From Terriglobia bacterium (GTDB lineage Bacteria > Acidobacteriota > Terriglobia > Bryobacterales > UBA6623), in contig VXMF01000008.1 in NCBI GenBank assembly GCA_009841225.1, positions 253,699 through 317,698 of the forward strand: a stretch of DNA of 64,000 nucleotides, written 5' to 3'. Under the pieces are notes generated by a model. The model was given only the letters and a program-made list of their open reading frames with translations, searched no databases and was not told the origin of the DNA. A program made the translations under genes and the position numbers. Shown in pieces: positions 25,412 to 34,508 of this stretch. Every line of letters starts with the position of its first letter. Position 1 is the first letter of the stretch.

Positions 25412-27358
25412 TCAGGGCAGGTCCAGCGCCGGGTTGCGGTCGAAAAAGTCAAACGGGCGAAGCTCGAAGCCGTACCACATCGTCGGCATGACCGGCCAGT
25501 CCTCCGCACGGGGCAGGTGATGCATGCCGATCGTGTGCCACACGACAATGTCTCTGTCTCGGATCGGCCGGTCAGCCGCGGTCCACTCAGGCAGCCCCAT
25601 GCCAGGCTCGCTCAAGGTGGGGTGATCACCGGCGGCATGGCGTTCCGCATCTCGATGCGGCGTCACCCAGAGATGGTGATCGATGAACCCGGCTCGCCGT
25701 CGCGGGTAGTCGTCTTCCGATAGGAGCGTGTTGGCATTCCTGCCGGGCAGTAATTGAAAGCTCGTGGGATAGCCGGAGGAGTTGCGCCGGTCGTTGCTAA
25801 GGACCCGCCACAAAGCGGGACGCTCGAGGTTGATATCGAGTCGCGCTTCATGCTCGCTGGCCGGGACGTGCTCCTCCCGGACCCACAGGCTGCGCCGGGG
25901 GTGGTCGGCGGGTAGCCGCCGGGCCACCAAGCGGTCAGCAACGAAGCGGTTGGCCGTTCCGTCGATGTCCAGATCGAGCCTGTAGCTGAAATAGTGGTCG
26001 TGGTTGACCGCAACTATGTTGCGATCCACGAATCGGCCATAGGCGTCTGCCTCGGGTCCTGCCTGCAATGCGTTCTTGGCCTTGGTTGTCTTCACTTCCA
26101 GAACGCCGGTAGCGCCCACGCGCACCTCGATCGACCCGTCCTGACGAAAGATCCAGTCGAGCAGGTAGTCGTAGTTTCCAACCACGGCACCCACGCGCAC
26201 GACGAGGTCGCGGCTCTTGCGGCTGTCCGGCATCTCGGAAGACCAGTGGCGCCAAGCCGGATCGCCGGTCTGCCTCTCAAAGACACAGATCGTGTCCGGC
26301 AAAGTTTTCGGGCGGCCCTTTTCGTTGCTAATCACGGTGTCGACATAGGTGGCGTAGTCAGGACAGTCACCGCCGCGCAGCAGCGCCTTCGCCAGCCCGC
26401 CGGACATGAATTCGCCGGCATCGATGAAGTTCCGCCTATACCAACCGAACGAAGGGTCCATGTAGGGAACGAAGATTTCGGACAAATGCCCTTGGTACAT
26501 CACGGATCGAGTCGGACCGCCGGGCTCCTCTTGGTAGCTGACCAAGGAGAAGACCGCCCCGAGCCGCTGATCGGGCCGCAGGTGGAAACGCCAGTTCTGC
26601 CAACGAACGAGATGCCCGTCGAATTCGAACCCGGGGCCGAGTGGCTGGCGTGTTTCCAGCGGGCCCGGAATCTCCCGCGGGCGTTTGAGGGTGGTGCGGT
26701 CGAAGTCCGCTTCGGTTGCGCTGATCGGCACGGGGCCGTCGTCCACGACCCGCAAGACCTCCTCGGATTCAAGATCGACTACCGCCGACAGACCCTCGAC
26801 CTTACGGGTCCAATCGTTGCGGACTCCGCGGGGCTCGGCGCACCGGACGTTGCCGATGCGGCGCCCGCGCTCTTCCTCGGTTCCGAAATAGCCGGGCGGC
26901 CCCGTGTTGCAATTGAGAAACGTTGTGTCGGTGATTCCCCGAGCTTTGAGTCCGTCTAGAAAGTCAGGATGTTCGAGCACCTTGTCAACGACCGCCTCGT
27001 AGTCGTCGCCTGACCAGTTCGGCTGGACTCCCTCTAGCGGTGACCATGCTGCGACTCGGTCGCCGGCGAGATCGACAATCGCTTCAAAGGCATCGTTGCC
27101 TTGGCGCACCACGGCGTAGGCCATGCGCGGCATTGCAGCCCCGGGACGCCAAGCCTGCACATCGCGTTTGGGAGGCTCGTGCAGCGTCAACTGGGAGAAG
27201 CGAGTCTCGCGGTCCATGTGCCCCGCATCGCGGATGAGCTCAAGAGCTCTCCAGATTTCTTGGTAGCTGAGCGGATCGAGAGGGTGGTCGGCGGCGTGCG
27301 CCCCGGTAGAGGCCATGACGGCCGCCAAGGCGATCGTGGACAGGTGTGGCTTGGTCAC
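25412..27358 (-). CDS. Copper-containing primary amine oxidase, exported
   Basis: The GTG at 27358 gives 648 residues and places a signal peptide ('LSTIALAAVMASTGAHA') at the N terminus. The topaquinone site N-Y-D-Y is present ('VVGNYDYLLDWIF' near residue 360), with the substrate-pocket Asp region 'MDPSFGWYRRNFIDAGEF' before it. The copper-binding His pair is 'NHDHYFSYRLDLDIDG' and the third His lies in 'VVWHTIGMHHLP'. The enzyme deaminates primary amines to aldehydes, H2O2 and ammonia in the periplasm. Length is normal for the family. A fragment of its 3' end is repeated at 22405-22680. Confidence 0.92.
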   Translation of the reverse strand: MTKPHLSTIALAAVMASTGAHAADHPLDPLSYQEIWRALELIRDAGHMDRETRFSQLTLHEPPKRDVQAWRPGAAMPRMAYAVVRQGNDAFEAIVDLAGDRVAAWSPLEGVQPNWSGDDYEAVVDKVLEHPDFLDGLKARGITDTTFLNCNTGPPGYFGTEEERGRRIGNVRCAEPRGVRNDWTRKVEGLSAVVDLESEEVLRVVDDGPVPISATEADFDRTTLKRPREIPGPLETRQPLGPGFEFDGHLVRWQNWRFHLRPDQRLGAVFSLVSYQEEPGGPTRSVMYQGHLSEIFVPYMDPSFGWYRRNFIDAGEFMSGGLAKALLRGGDCPDYATYVDTVISNEKGRPKTLPDTICVFERQTGDPAWRHWSSEMPDSRKSRDLVVRVGAVVGNYDYLLDWIFRQDGSIEVRVGATGVLEVKTTKAKNALQAGPEADAYGRFVDRNIVAVNHDHYFSYRLDLDIDGTANRFVADRLVARRLPADHPRRSLWVREEHVPASEHEARLDINLERPALWRVLSNDRRNSSGYPTSFQLLPGRNANTLLSEDDYPRRRAGFIDHHLWVTPHRDAERHAAGDHPTLSEPGMGLPEWTAADRPIRDRDIVVWHTIGMHHLPRAEDWPVMPTMWYGFELRPFDFFDRNPALDLP

Positions 27359-27541
27359 AATCTGAACTCCGGCTTGCAGGCTACGAATCGCGCGGCGCAA
27401 GCGAGCATGGCCTGATTATGGCAATTGTCAGGCCAAAAACCCGAAAATCTGGCACCACCGCAAACCCGTCGGAATCGCGCTTGCCAGTTGGAAGCTTGGC
27501 GCAGGACCTGAACGTTCGTCGACACTCGCGGGCAGGCGCCC

Positions 27542-28843
27542 CTACCAGCGCGGCAGAATACGCTGCCAGCCTGGATCGATGTGCTTGCGCATCTCGGCCG
27601 CATCGTCGCGCCGACGATACGGGATCTTGTCATAGCGCTCCTTGAGGCGGGCGAGCTGGTCCCGGTCGATGTCCACTCCCAATCCGCCGCGCTCGGGCAC
27701 ACGCATGCTGCCCCCGACAAACTTGAGCCGGCCGCCCACAATCACCTCGTCGGATGTCTGCCACGGATAGTGCGTGTCGCAGGCATAGGTCAGGTTCTTG
27801 GTCGCCGCGGCGACGTGGGTCATCGCCATCAGAGAAATGCCAAGATGCGAGTTCGAATGCATCGACAGGGCTAGGCCGAAGGTCTGGCAGAGCTTTCCGA
27901 GGTGCTGGACCTGGCGCATCCCTCCCCAGAAGTGGTGGTCGCAAAGCACGACCTGGACGGCATCGCGCTCAATGGTCTCCGGCAGGTGGGCGAACGAGGT
28001 CACCGCGACATTGCTGGCCAGCGGCGTGTCGATGCCTCCGCCAAGCAGAGCCGCGCGGACCTCTGCCATGCCATCGATTCCTGCCGCGGGATCTTCGAGG
28101 TAGCCACCGCCCGTCAACTCCTCCCGCAGGGCTTTCCCGACGCGCACGGACGTCTCCACCGTCCACGCTGAGTTGGGGTCGATGCGCTGCGGCACCGCAG
28201 GGCCGAACTCCTGCCGCAACTGCCGAACAGTCTCGACCTCCTGTTCGGGATCCAGCACGCCGCCCTTGAGCTTGACGTCCTTGAATCCGTATTCATCGAC
28301 CATTGAGCGCACCTGCCGCACGATCGATTCGGGAGTGAGGCATTCCCCGTACTTGTCCTCGCGCGCGTCCGTGCCTTCGCCGCCACCGCCGCCGTGCTTG
28401 TAGAAGGCATACGCGGAAAACGGCACTTCGTCCCGAACGCGCCCGCCTATCAGGTCGCACACCGGCACGCCGACGCTGCGCCCGATCAGGTCCAAGCTGG
28501 CGGTCTCGATGGCTGAGTAGGTCCGCGGTCCGACATCGAGGGGGTTCTCGCCGGGAGTGCTCATTACATGGGAGCGCTCGCTTCCTGTTCCCTCTCCCTC
28601 GGCAGCGTCAAGCAGGTCGCCGGTCAACCGGTAGGCATCCTTGCCGACGACATCAGGCGCGATCTTGCGCAAAGCGTCGGCCGGACCCTCCCCGCCATAG
28701 GTCTCGGCGATACCGACAATGCCATCCTCGCTCTCCAATTCCACGATGTTGCGCAGCGCGTACGGCGCGTGCAGCCCGTACGAACTGCGCAGGGGAGGGT
28801 CGGCGATCGCAATCGAATGCACCCGCAAATCTTTGATTTTCAT
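27542..28843 (-). CDS. gudD: Glucarate dehydratase-like enolase superfamily enzyme
   Basis: I start at ATG 28843 ('MKIKDLRVHSIAIADPPLRS', 433 residues), where family similarity begins. The barrel domain has 'DVKLKGG' (general-base Lys of KxK), 'IDPNSAWTVE' and 'YLEDPAAGIDGMAEV' (metal ligands), 'VLCDHHFWGGM' and 'HSNSHLGISLMAMTH' (catalytic His). This motif set fits glucarate dehydratase (GlucD), which converts D-glucarate to 5-keto-4-deoxyglucarate. A related acid-sugar dehydratase is possible because substrate loops cannot be judged by eye. No partner kdgD/garL gene is nearby. Confidence 0.8.
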   Translation of the reverse strand: MKIKDLRVHSIAIADPPLRSSYGLHAPYALRNIVELESEDGIVGIAETYGGEGPADALRKIAPDVVGKDAYRLTGDLLDAAEGEGTGSERSHVMSTPGENPLDVGPRTYSAIETASLDLIGRSVGVPVCDLIGGRVRDEVPFSAYAFYKHGGGGGEGTDAREDKYGECLTPESIVRQVRSMVDEYGFKDVKLKGGVLDPEQEVETVRQLRQEFGPAVPQRIDPNSAWTVETSVRVGKALREELTGGGYLEDPAAGIDGMAEVRAALLGGGIDTPLASNVAVTSFAHLPETIERDAVQVVLCDHHFWGGMRQVQHLGKLCQTFGLALSMHSNSHLGISLMAMTHVAAATKNLTYACDTHYPWQTSDEVIVGGRLKFVGGSMRVPERGGLGVDIDRDQLARLKERYDKIPYRRRDDAAEMRKHIDPGWQRILPRW

Positions 28844-28936
28844 GTGAACAAGCCCATTGTAGGAATCGCGGATCCGGCCCACTCGCCGGGGATTGCGCCC
28901 CGCTGCGGAAGCTGGCTAGACTAAGAATGTCGCCGT

Positions 28937-29479
28937 GTGGAACGAACTCTCTTCATCGACACGGCTAGCTTGGAGCAAAAGCCGTTTCACTTCGAGACCC
29001 TGATCAGGCCCGGACTGCTGGATCTGTCCGAACGCTGGTCGGTCGACAAGGAAGTGGAAACGGAGGGATCTGCGGAACTACTCGATAGGGAAGGTGTGCG
29101 ATCCATTCGGGTCCGGGGCCAGATCAAGGCTTCGATCGAGTACGCTTGTGACTTGTGCCTGAAGGAACTGCAGCTGGACTTTGACTCCAAGTTCGACCTG
29201 TTTTTCTATCCAATGGAGATGCTAGAAGATGGTGGTGAAGCGGCCATCAGCCGCGACGAGACCGAGGTCGGCTTTTATGACGGCGACGGGATCGGCCTGG
29301 CTGATGTGATCCGCGAGCAGTTGCTGCTCTGGCTGCCGGTGCGCAGCGTGTGCAGCCCGGACTGCAAGGGTCTCTGCCCGATCTGCGGGATCGACCGCAA
29401 CTCGGGCCCGTGCGACTGCCGGCAGGAATTCGAAGATCCGCGCTGGGACGGCTTGCGTCAAATTTCGCTCAGGCATTGA
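28937..29479 (+). CDS. yceD: YceD/DUF177 family rRNA-accumulation protein
   Basis: This 180-residue protein starts at GTG. It has the DUF177 core 'CDLCLKELQLDFDSKFDLFF' and a C-terminal zinc cluster 'CSPDCKGLCPICGIDRN' with 'CDC' near residue 170. In plants and bacteria YceD is needed for normal 23S rRNA accumulation. The gene is 28 bases upstream of rpmF, the classic yceD-rpmF-plsX order. No fabH follows plsX, unlike in Escherichia coli. Confidence 0.88.
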   Translation: MERTLFIDTASLEQKPFHFETLIRPGLLDLSERWSVDKEVETEGSAELLDREGVRSIRVRGQIKASIEYACDLCLKELQLDFDSKFDLFFYPMEMLEDGGEAAISRDETEVGFYDGDGIGLADVIREQLLLWLPVRSVCSPDCKGLCPICGIDRNSGPCDCRQEFEDPRWDGLRQISLRH

Positions 29480-29507
29480 CGCGCGAATCAACTGGGAGAA
29501 TACAATC

Positions 29508-29690
29508 ATGCCAAATCCGAAGCGCAGGCATTCCAGGTCCCGCCGGGACAAGCGTCGCACGCACGACAGCCTCCGTGTCAGGTCGGCGTCGGTCTGCCCG
29601 ACCTGCGGGGTGAACACTGTGCCCCACCGTGTCTGCAAGGAATGCGGCCACTACAAGGGCCGCGAAGTGATCGAAGTCGACGAAGAGTAG
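29508..29690 (+). CDS. rpmF: Ribosomal protein bL32
   Basis: This 60-residue basic protein begins 'MPNPKRRHSRSRRDKRRTHD', the universal bL32 N terminus. The zinc-binding form is shown by 'CPTCG' and 'CKECGHYKGRE'. A GGGAGA ribosome-binding site precedes the ATG. It lies between yceD and plsX with short gaps, so the three are probably one operon. Confidence 0.97.
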   Translation: MPNPKRRHSRSRRDKRRTHDSLRVRSASVCPTCGVNTVPHRVCKECGHYKGREVIEVDEE

Positions 29691-29717
29691 CGCCGACCCT
29701 AGGGAGTCCGAACCCGC

Positions 29718-30791
29718 GTGGCAACTTCAGTCACCGTTGCAGTAGACGCGATGGGCAGCGACGACGCGCCCATTGCCGAGGTCGAAGGCTCTCTGCTTGC
29801 AGCGGAAGAGTTCGGGGCCAAGATCCTGCTGGTCGGCCGGGAGGAGATCCTGCGCCGGGAGCTCTCCCGGCATTTCCCGGCTACCGGCCAGATCGAGATC
29901 GTCCATGCCGAAGACGTCGTGACGATGCACGACAACACCTCGGCCGCGATACGCACCAAGAAGGACACCTCGATCCGCGTCGCTGCCGAACAAGTGCTTT
30001 CGGGCCGGGCTGCCGGCATGGTATCGGCCGGCAACACCGGCGCCGTGATGGCCACGGCCGTGAAGGTCATGGGCCGCATCCCCGGGGCCAAGCGCCCGGC
30101 CGTGGCACAGATCTTCCCGACCGACCGCGGCGGGCGCACGCTGCTGCTCGACGTCGGCGCGAACGTGGACTGCACGCCGACCATGCTGGTGCAGTTCGCG
30201 GCGATGGGCGAGGTCTACACCCGGGTGCTTTTCGGGTGCGAGCGGCCGCGGATCGGGCTGCTATCTATCGGCGAGGAAGACCACAAGGGCAACGACCTGA
30301 CCAGCAAGGCGAGCAACCTGTTCAAGCAGAAGCCGTTCAACTTCGTCGGAAACGTCGAAGGGCGAGACCTATTCACAGGCAACGTCGACGTGATCGTCTG
30401 CGATGGCTTCGTCGGCAACGTGGCCCTGAAGGTCAGCGAGGGCTTGGTGTCGACGATCAAGACCATGCTGATCCAGTCGCTCGAGGCGACCGTCATGCGC
30501 CAGATCGGCTACGGCCTGGCCAAGGGCGCGTTCGACGAGTTCAAGAAGCGCGTCGACTACGAGGAATACGGCGGCGCGCCGCTGCTCGGTGTAAAGGGCG
30601 GCGTGATCATCTGCCACGGCCGTTCCACGCGCCAGGCGATCAAGAACGCGGTGCGGGTGGCGATCGATTTCGAGACCGGCGGGATCACGCGCAAGATCCA
30701 AGAGAATCTCGTTGACGGCCTCGAGAACATCGGAGGCAAGTCGAGCACCGCGGTCAGCAGCCGCTCAACCACTAGCGCTACCAAGCGATAG
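29718..30791 (+). CDS. plsX: Phosphate acyltransferase PlsX
   Basis: This 357-residue enzyme starts at GTG. It has 'VAVDAMGSDDAPIAEVEG' at the N terminus, 'GMVSAGNTGAVMATA', 'LLDVGANVDCTP', 'IGLLSIGEEDHKG' and 'FVGNVALKVSEG', all standard for PlsX. It makes acyl-phosphate from acyl-ACP for glycerophospholipid synthesis by PlsY. Its 3' end overlaps the convergent hemerythrin gene by 27 bases. Confidence 0.96.
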   Translation: MATSVTVAVDAMGSDDAPIAEVEGSLLAAEEFGAKILLVGREEILRRELSRHFPATGQIEIVHAEDVVTMHDNTSAAIRTKKDTSIRVAAEQVLSGRAAGMVSAGNTGAVMATAVKVMGRIPGAKRPAVAQIFPTDRGGRTLLLDVGANVDCTPTMLVQFAAMGEVYTRVLFGCERPRIGLLSIGEEDHKGNDLTSKASNLFKQKPFNFVGNVEGRDLFTGNVDVIVCDGFVGNVALKVSEGLVSTIKTMLIQSLEATVMRQIGYGLAKGAFDEFKKRVDYEEYGGAPLLGVKGGVIICHGRSTRQAIKNAVRVAIDFETGGITRKIQENLVDGLENIGGKSSTAVSSRSTTSATKR

Positions 30792-31253
30792 GCAGAGAGT
30801 TGGCAGGGCGTCGGAGACAGCCCGGCCCAGAGCCTCCAGCTCCGGCTGGTCCATGCCCGCTTGCATTGCCTGGAACAGCACGCGCTCCTCGGTTCGAATG
30901 TGACGCACCAATGCGGTGCGCAACTCGTCCAGCAACGGCGCGGCCTCGCTAGTAGGGGCTCGTTCCAAGGCCTCGAACTGCAGGCGGATCGCTTCGTGCT
31001 CGGCGATCAGGGTGTCGACCAAGCCGGGCTCGCCGGCCTGTCGCGCGGCCGGGAACACGATCTGCTCCTCGACCTCGAAGTGGCCACGAAACTCCAGCTG
31101 CCACAGATCGAGCGCCTGTTCGCGCAAGCGCTCGAGTTGGGCAGTGTCTGGGGGGTCAGCGCCATCGCGCAGACCCCGCTCGATCATCACGCCCAGCGCC
31201 AAGCCATCGTGGTGCTGGCGGGACAGCGGCACCAAGGCCGGGTGGCGCTTCAC
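30765..31253 (-). CDS. Hemerythrin HHE-domain protein
   Basis: This 162-residue helical protein starts at GTG. Iron-ligand residues are spaced as in HHE proteins: 'SRQHHDGLALG', 'FRGHFEVEEQIVFP', 'LIAEHEAIRLQF' and 'VRHIRTEERVLF'. Such proteins bind a di-iron centre and sense or store O2 or protect against reactive species. It follows the MFS gene by 14 bases on the same strand, so it may be co-transcribed with it. The reason for this pairing is unclear. Confidence 0.85.
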   Translation of the reverse strand: MKRHPALVPLSRQHHDGLALGVMIERGLRDGADPPDTAQLERLREQALDLWQLEFRGHFEVEEQIVFPAARQAGEPGLVDTLIAEHEAIRLQFEALERAPTSEAAPLLDELRTALVRHIRTEERVLFQAMQAGMDQPELEALGRAVSDALPTLCLSLGSASG

Positions 31254-31267
31254 TCGCTCAGCCTATA

Positions 31268-32527
31268 TCACTCGCCGGAGATCTGCTCGGGCTTGTAGCC
31301 TCCAATCCTCCGGAAGTGGAGGAAGAACATCCCAAAAAGCACCACCAGCACGACTGGCAAGGAAGCAACGTACTTGAACGTCGCTGCCGGACCGAACCTG
31401 TCGTACAGCCGGCCCATGATCGGCACCACCGTGCCGCTCGAAAAGACGCCCGTGCCTCCCATTACAGCGAGGGCCAGCGCGCCGCCCTTCGGGTACCGCT
31501 CGGAGGTGACGCCGAGCATCACCGGCCAGAAGTACGTCTTCCCGATCCCGAAGATCGTGGCCGCCGCGAACGCGCCGAGCATCGTGCTTACCGAGCCCAG
31601 CGTATAGAGACCAATCGCCGTCAGAACGGCGGCAATCGTCATCAGCCCGAACGGGGAGAACTTGTGGGCGAGCGGACCGCCGAAGAAGCGCAGCACGAAC
31701 ATGATGCCCGCTGTGTACACCAGAATCAGGATCCCGGGCATGCCACCGGTCAGGTTCGTGATCAGCGACGGCACCCACTGGTCCGGCCCGAGCTCGGAGG
31801 CTGAAGTCAGCCACATGCAAATCCAAAGGAAGCAGAAGGAGGGACGCATGATCTCGCGGAACATGTCCCGGTTGCTGACGCCTGCAGCGACACGCTCGGT
31901 CGCTGGAAATTCCTGGCCCCGTATCATCACGAGATAGGCCAGGGCAACGACTGGGATCGTCATCAGCTTGAGTCGCCAGCCCAGCGTTGCTGTCTCCGCG
32001 CTCACACCCTCGCCCCCAAGACCCATCACCATCGTGATGAGAAAGGCGAGGAGTCCGCCGATGATCAATCCGCCCGGCCACCACGCGTGCAGCACGTTCA
32101 TGCGGTGGGTCTTGTCCTCCGGGTAAAGCGTCGAGCAAAGCGGATTGATCACTCCCTCGACGAGGCCTTGTGCCAGTCCGAGAGCGAGCATGGCTATCCA
32201 GAGCGTGACAGTGACCGGGTTGCCAAAGATCGAAGCGACCGCACCATCAGGGAATGGCACGAGCACGATCGCGAGGATCCCGAAGATGTAAAACAGTCCC
32301 GAGATCGTGAGCAGTCGGCGCATCCCGAACAGATCGACGAGCGAGCCGCCGATCAGAATCGACAGCGTGAATCCGTAGAAGGCCGGCTGGAAGATGAAAC
32401 CGAGCTGCTCCTTGGTCAACTGGAAGTCGTTGGCGAGAGCGTCGGCCGCGTCGCCGCGAATCGAGAAGAACATCGATGTCGTGACGAGCGCGATGCAGCT
32501 CGCCACGAAGAGACGATTACGGTTCAT
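31268..32527 (-). CDS. Major facilitator superfamily transporter
   Basis: The start at 32527 is supported by GGAGGG seven bases upstream and gives 419 residues; the frame is open further upstream but without a ribosome site. About 12 transmembrane helices are visible, starting 'LFVASCIALVTTSMFFSI'. The loop 'DLFGMRRLL' between helices 2 and 3 is the MFS loop motif. A large cytoplasmic loop holds 'IRGQEFPATERVAAG'. Placement just downstream of a tannase-type esterase suggests uptake of an aromatic acid or sugar product, but substrate cannot be told. Confidence 0.85.
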   Translation of the reverse strand: MNRNRLFVASCIALVTTSMFFSIRGDAADALANDFQLTKEQLGFIFQPAFYGFTLSILIGGSLVDLFGMRRLLTISGLFYIFGILAIVLVPFPDGAVASIFGNPVTVTLWIAMLALGLAQGLVEGVINPLCSTLYPEDKTHRMNVLHAWWPGGLIIGGLLAFLITMVMGLGGEGVSAETATLGWRLKLMTIPVVALAYLVMIRGQEFPATERVAAGVSNRDMFREIMRPSFCFLWICMWLTSASELGPDQWVPSLITNLTGGMPGILILVYTAGIMFVLRFFGGPLAHKFSPFGLMTIAAVLTAIGLYTLGSVSTMLGAFAAATIFGIGKTYFWPVMLGVTSERYPKGGALALAVMGGTGVFSSGTVVPIMGRLYDRFGPAATFKYVASLPVVLVVLFGMFFLHFRRIGGYKPEQISGE

Positions 32528-32607
32528 GTGAACCCTCCTTGCGCGTTCGGGCAGATAGCGTAGCACATGGCCCGCTAGGGCGGTCACCCGGCAGCACCGG
32601 GTCAGAG

Positions 32608-34185
32608 TCAGCGAGTGTCCGGCGGAGCGCAAGCAAACGAGGCGCTTTCGGCCGGGTCGCCCGTGCCGTCATAGATCGCGACTTCGGGGTACGGGCACAG
32701 CGGCCTCGTCAATTCGGTCTTGCCCTGAACCACGCGTGACGCTTCGATCCGCTCCGGCACCTTGCCGTCTTCGACCCACGCCATCAGGGATGCGAAATAG
32801 TCGGCTTGCGAGACGCCGAGGCCGCCGCCGCAATGGAACATCCCCGGCACCATGAACAGGCGGAAGAAGTCCCGCGTCTCAGTGCCGGTGACGCGTAACG
32901 CCTCCTCGTAGTAGTTCACGCCCATCATCGGATTCAGCGCGGTGTCGGCCCAGCCGAAATACATCAGCATCTTGCCACCCGCATCTCGAAAGCGGGATAG
33001 GTCTGGATCGGTGGCGTCCAAGATCGAGCGGATGAAGTCCATCCGACCGAGGTCTTCGTCGAAGTTCAAGTCGCTGAGCTCGAATTCGGGATCGTCCGGC
33101 TCGAATGCCAAGTAGCGCAGGAACGTCTCGGCAAAGACATGCTGTCGGGAGGGTCCGTCCTCGGAAACGATCCAGCCCTGCCAACCGCTGGTGCGTCTGC
33201 GCCCCGATGGAGGGGCGGCTTCCGCGCCGACGGGCTGGCCGGGAAAGACCTGCTCGCCCTTGCTGATCACGCCACCGTAGATCTTGGCGAGGGCCTCGAT
33301 CTGGTCGTCGTCGAAGCACTGGTCGGTGGCGACACTGTCACAGCGCGGCAAGTCCCTCGCTGGATCGAAGTCGCATGCTCGGGGATCGTCCAGCAGGCCG
33401 TCTTCCAGCCCGTCCAAGCCATCGCATTTTGCGTAAACTTCCTTGGCGACGGCTTCCATCTCGGACAATGTGAGCGGCACGTCGGCCAGCGCCAAGGCGT
33501 TCCAAGCGCCCCAGATCTGGGTGCCGGTGAAGTCAAGCACGGGAGCGCCGACCAAGACGCCATCGAAGTCCTTCGGAAAGCGCTGAGCCGCCATCAGGCC
33601 CTGGCGTCCGCCCGTCGAGCATCCTCGCCAGTAGGTATAGTTCGGCGGCCGGCCGTAGTAGATGCCCACCAGCTCCTTGGCTGTCTGGATCGTGAGGCGG
33701 ACTGCGCGGAAGCTATAGTCGATCTCCTTCTGGCGATTGTTGAGGGCGAAGGTGCCGAGGGGTTCCGCGGTCCGATCGTGCCCGGTGTTGGTATGGACGG
33801 ACACAAACCCATCGGCAACGATCCGCTCCGAAGCTCGGATGCTGCCCGGACTGTCAGGCGAGTTGCCGGCATAGCCGCCGTTGCCGCGCATGATGATGCG
33901 GCCGTTCCACTCCGCGGGCAGCACGACTTCGAAGACGATCTCGGGCGGCAGGACACCCAGCACGCGGCAGCGCGCCGGGACGTCGCCCGTCGCTCCGAGG
34001 TCAGTGGCAGACAGGATCGTGTACTCGTGGACGGTGCGCTCGGCGAGCGAGGAGCATGCCGTCACAGGCTTGGCTCCAGAGGCGTTGGCCTGCCCCGGCA
34101 GCGAAGCGAGACTGGCCAAGGCTGCGACGGCCAGCAATGGCCGGAATCGACTCGATGTATTTGCGAGGAGGAATTTCAACTTCAT
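32608..34185 (-). CDS. Tannase / feruloyl esterase family protein, exported
   Basis: This 525-residue protein has a signal peptide ('FRPLLAVAALASLASLPGQANA'). The serine-esterase nucleophile is in 'YWRGCSTGGRQGLMAAQRFP' (G-C-S-T-G-G, near residue 190). The calcium-loop/lid segment is 'KCDGLDGLEDGLLDDP', the acid Asp region is 'MLMYFGWADTALNP' and the catalytic His is in 'FMVPGMFHCGGG'. Enzymes of this family cleave gallate, ferulate or other phenolic esters. It begins a reverse-strand cluster with the MFS and hemerythrin genes. Two remnants of extra copies lie at 34800-34868 and 42144-42179. Confidence 0.9.
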   Translation of the reverse strand: MKLKFLLANTSSRFRPLLAVAALASLASLPGQANASGAKPVTACSSLAERTVHEYTILSATDLGATGDVPARCRVLGVLPPEIVFEVVLPAEWNGRIIMRGNGGYAGNSPDSPGSIRASERIVADGFVSVHTNTGHDRTAEPLGTFALNNRQKEIDYSFRAVRLTIQTAKELVGIYYGRPPNYTYWRGCSTGGRQGLMAAQRFPKDFDGVLVGAPVLDFTGTQIWGAWNALALADVPLTLSEMEAVAKEVYAKCDGLDGLEDGLLDDPRACDFDPARDLPRCDSVATDQCFDDDQIEALAKIYGGVISKGEQVFPGQPVGAEAAPPSGRRRTSGWQGWIVSEDGPSRQHVFAETFLRYLAFEPDDPEFELSDLNFDEDLGRMDFIRSILDATDPDLSRFRDAGGKMLMYFGWADTALNPMMGVNYYEEALRVTGTETRDFFRLFMVPGMFHCGGGLGVSQADYFASLMAWVEDGKVPERIEASRVVQGKTELTRPLCPYPEVAIYDGTGDPAESASFACAPPDTR

Positions 34186-34248
34186 GTTAGGAACGACCCT
34201 CTACAGAGTATTCCGTCGCCGTGTTTCCCGGACGATCTGACTCTCGTG
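34126..34248. repeat. Direct repeat copy A: tannase leader and 5' flank
   Basis: These 123 bases, covering the tannase signal-peptide codons and about 60 bases upstream of its ATG, are repeated in the same orientation at 34808-34930 with scattered substitutions. Homology ends near the end of the leader. Confidence 0.85.
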
Positions 34249-34406
34249 CCAAGACGCCTATGCCATACCCGGTAAGGCACGAACCAGGCGGTTCCCACCG
34301 AGAAGACGAGCTGATCGGTTGGTGGGCAGACTGACTCACCCGCTGACCAGAGACTTCACGACTTGGCCGAACGGTCGTTCCGGCCCCCAGATCGGGCCGT
34401 GCGCGG

Positions 34407-34508
34407 CTACCGCGGCCAAGTCGGGATGTCCAGGGATCCCTGCAGGACACCCCAGACCTCGACTTGCAGCTCCCGCGCGCGTCGGACGACCGGCTTGCCG
34501 CTCACCAT
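34407..34508 (-). pseudogene. parE: Internally deleted ParE-family toxin gene
   Basis: The ATG overlaps the parD stop by one base (TGATG), as in intact parDE operons. The 33-residue product starts 'MVSGKPVVRRAREL', like a ParE N terminus, then runs without a break of frame into 'VEVWGVLQGSLDIPTWPR', which matches the extreme C-terminal strand of ParE (typically 'VWRVLHGxRDIPxW'). The 60 or so central residues are missing. The deletion is in frame. The short product could not fold as a gyrase-targeting toxin, so it is best called a pseudogene. The reading is by eye. Confidence 0.7.

Noticed and set aside
33139..34275. A 378-codon + strand frame opposite the tannase
   Set aside because: Antisense shadow; the tannase has signal peptide, nucleophile and His motifs.
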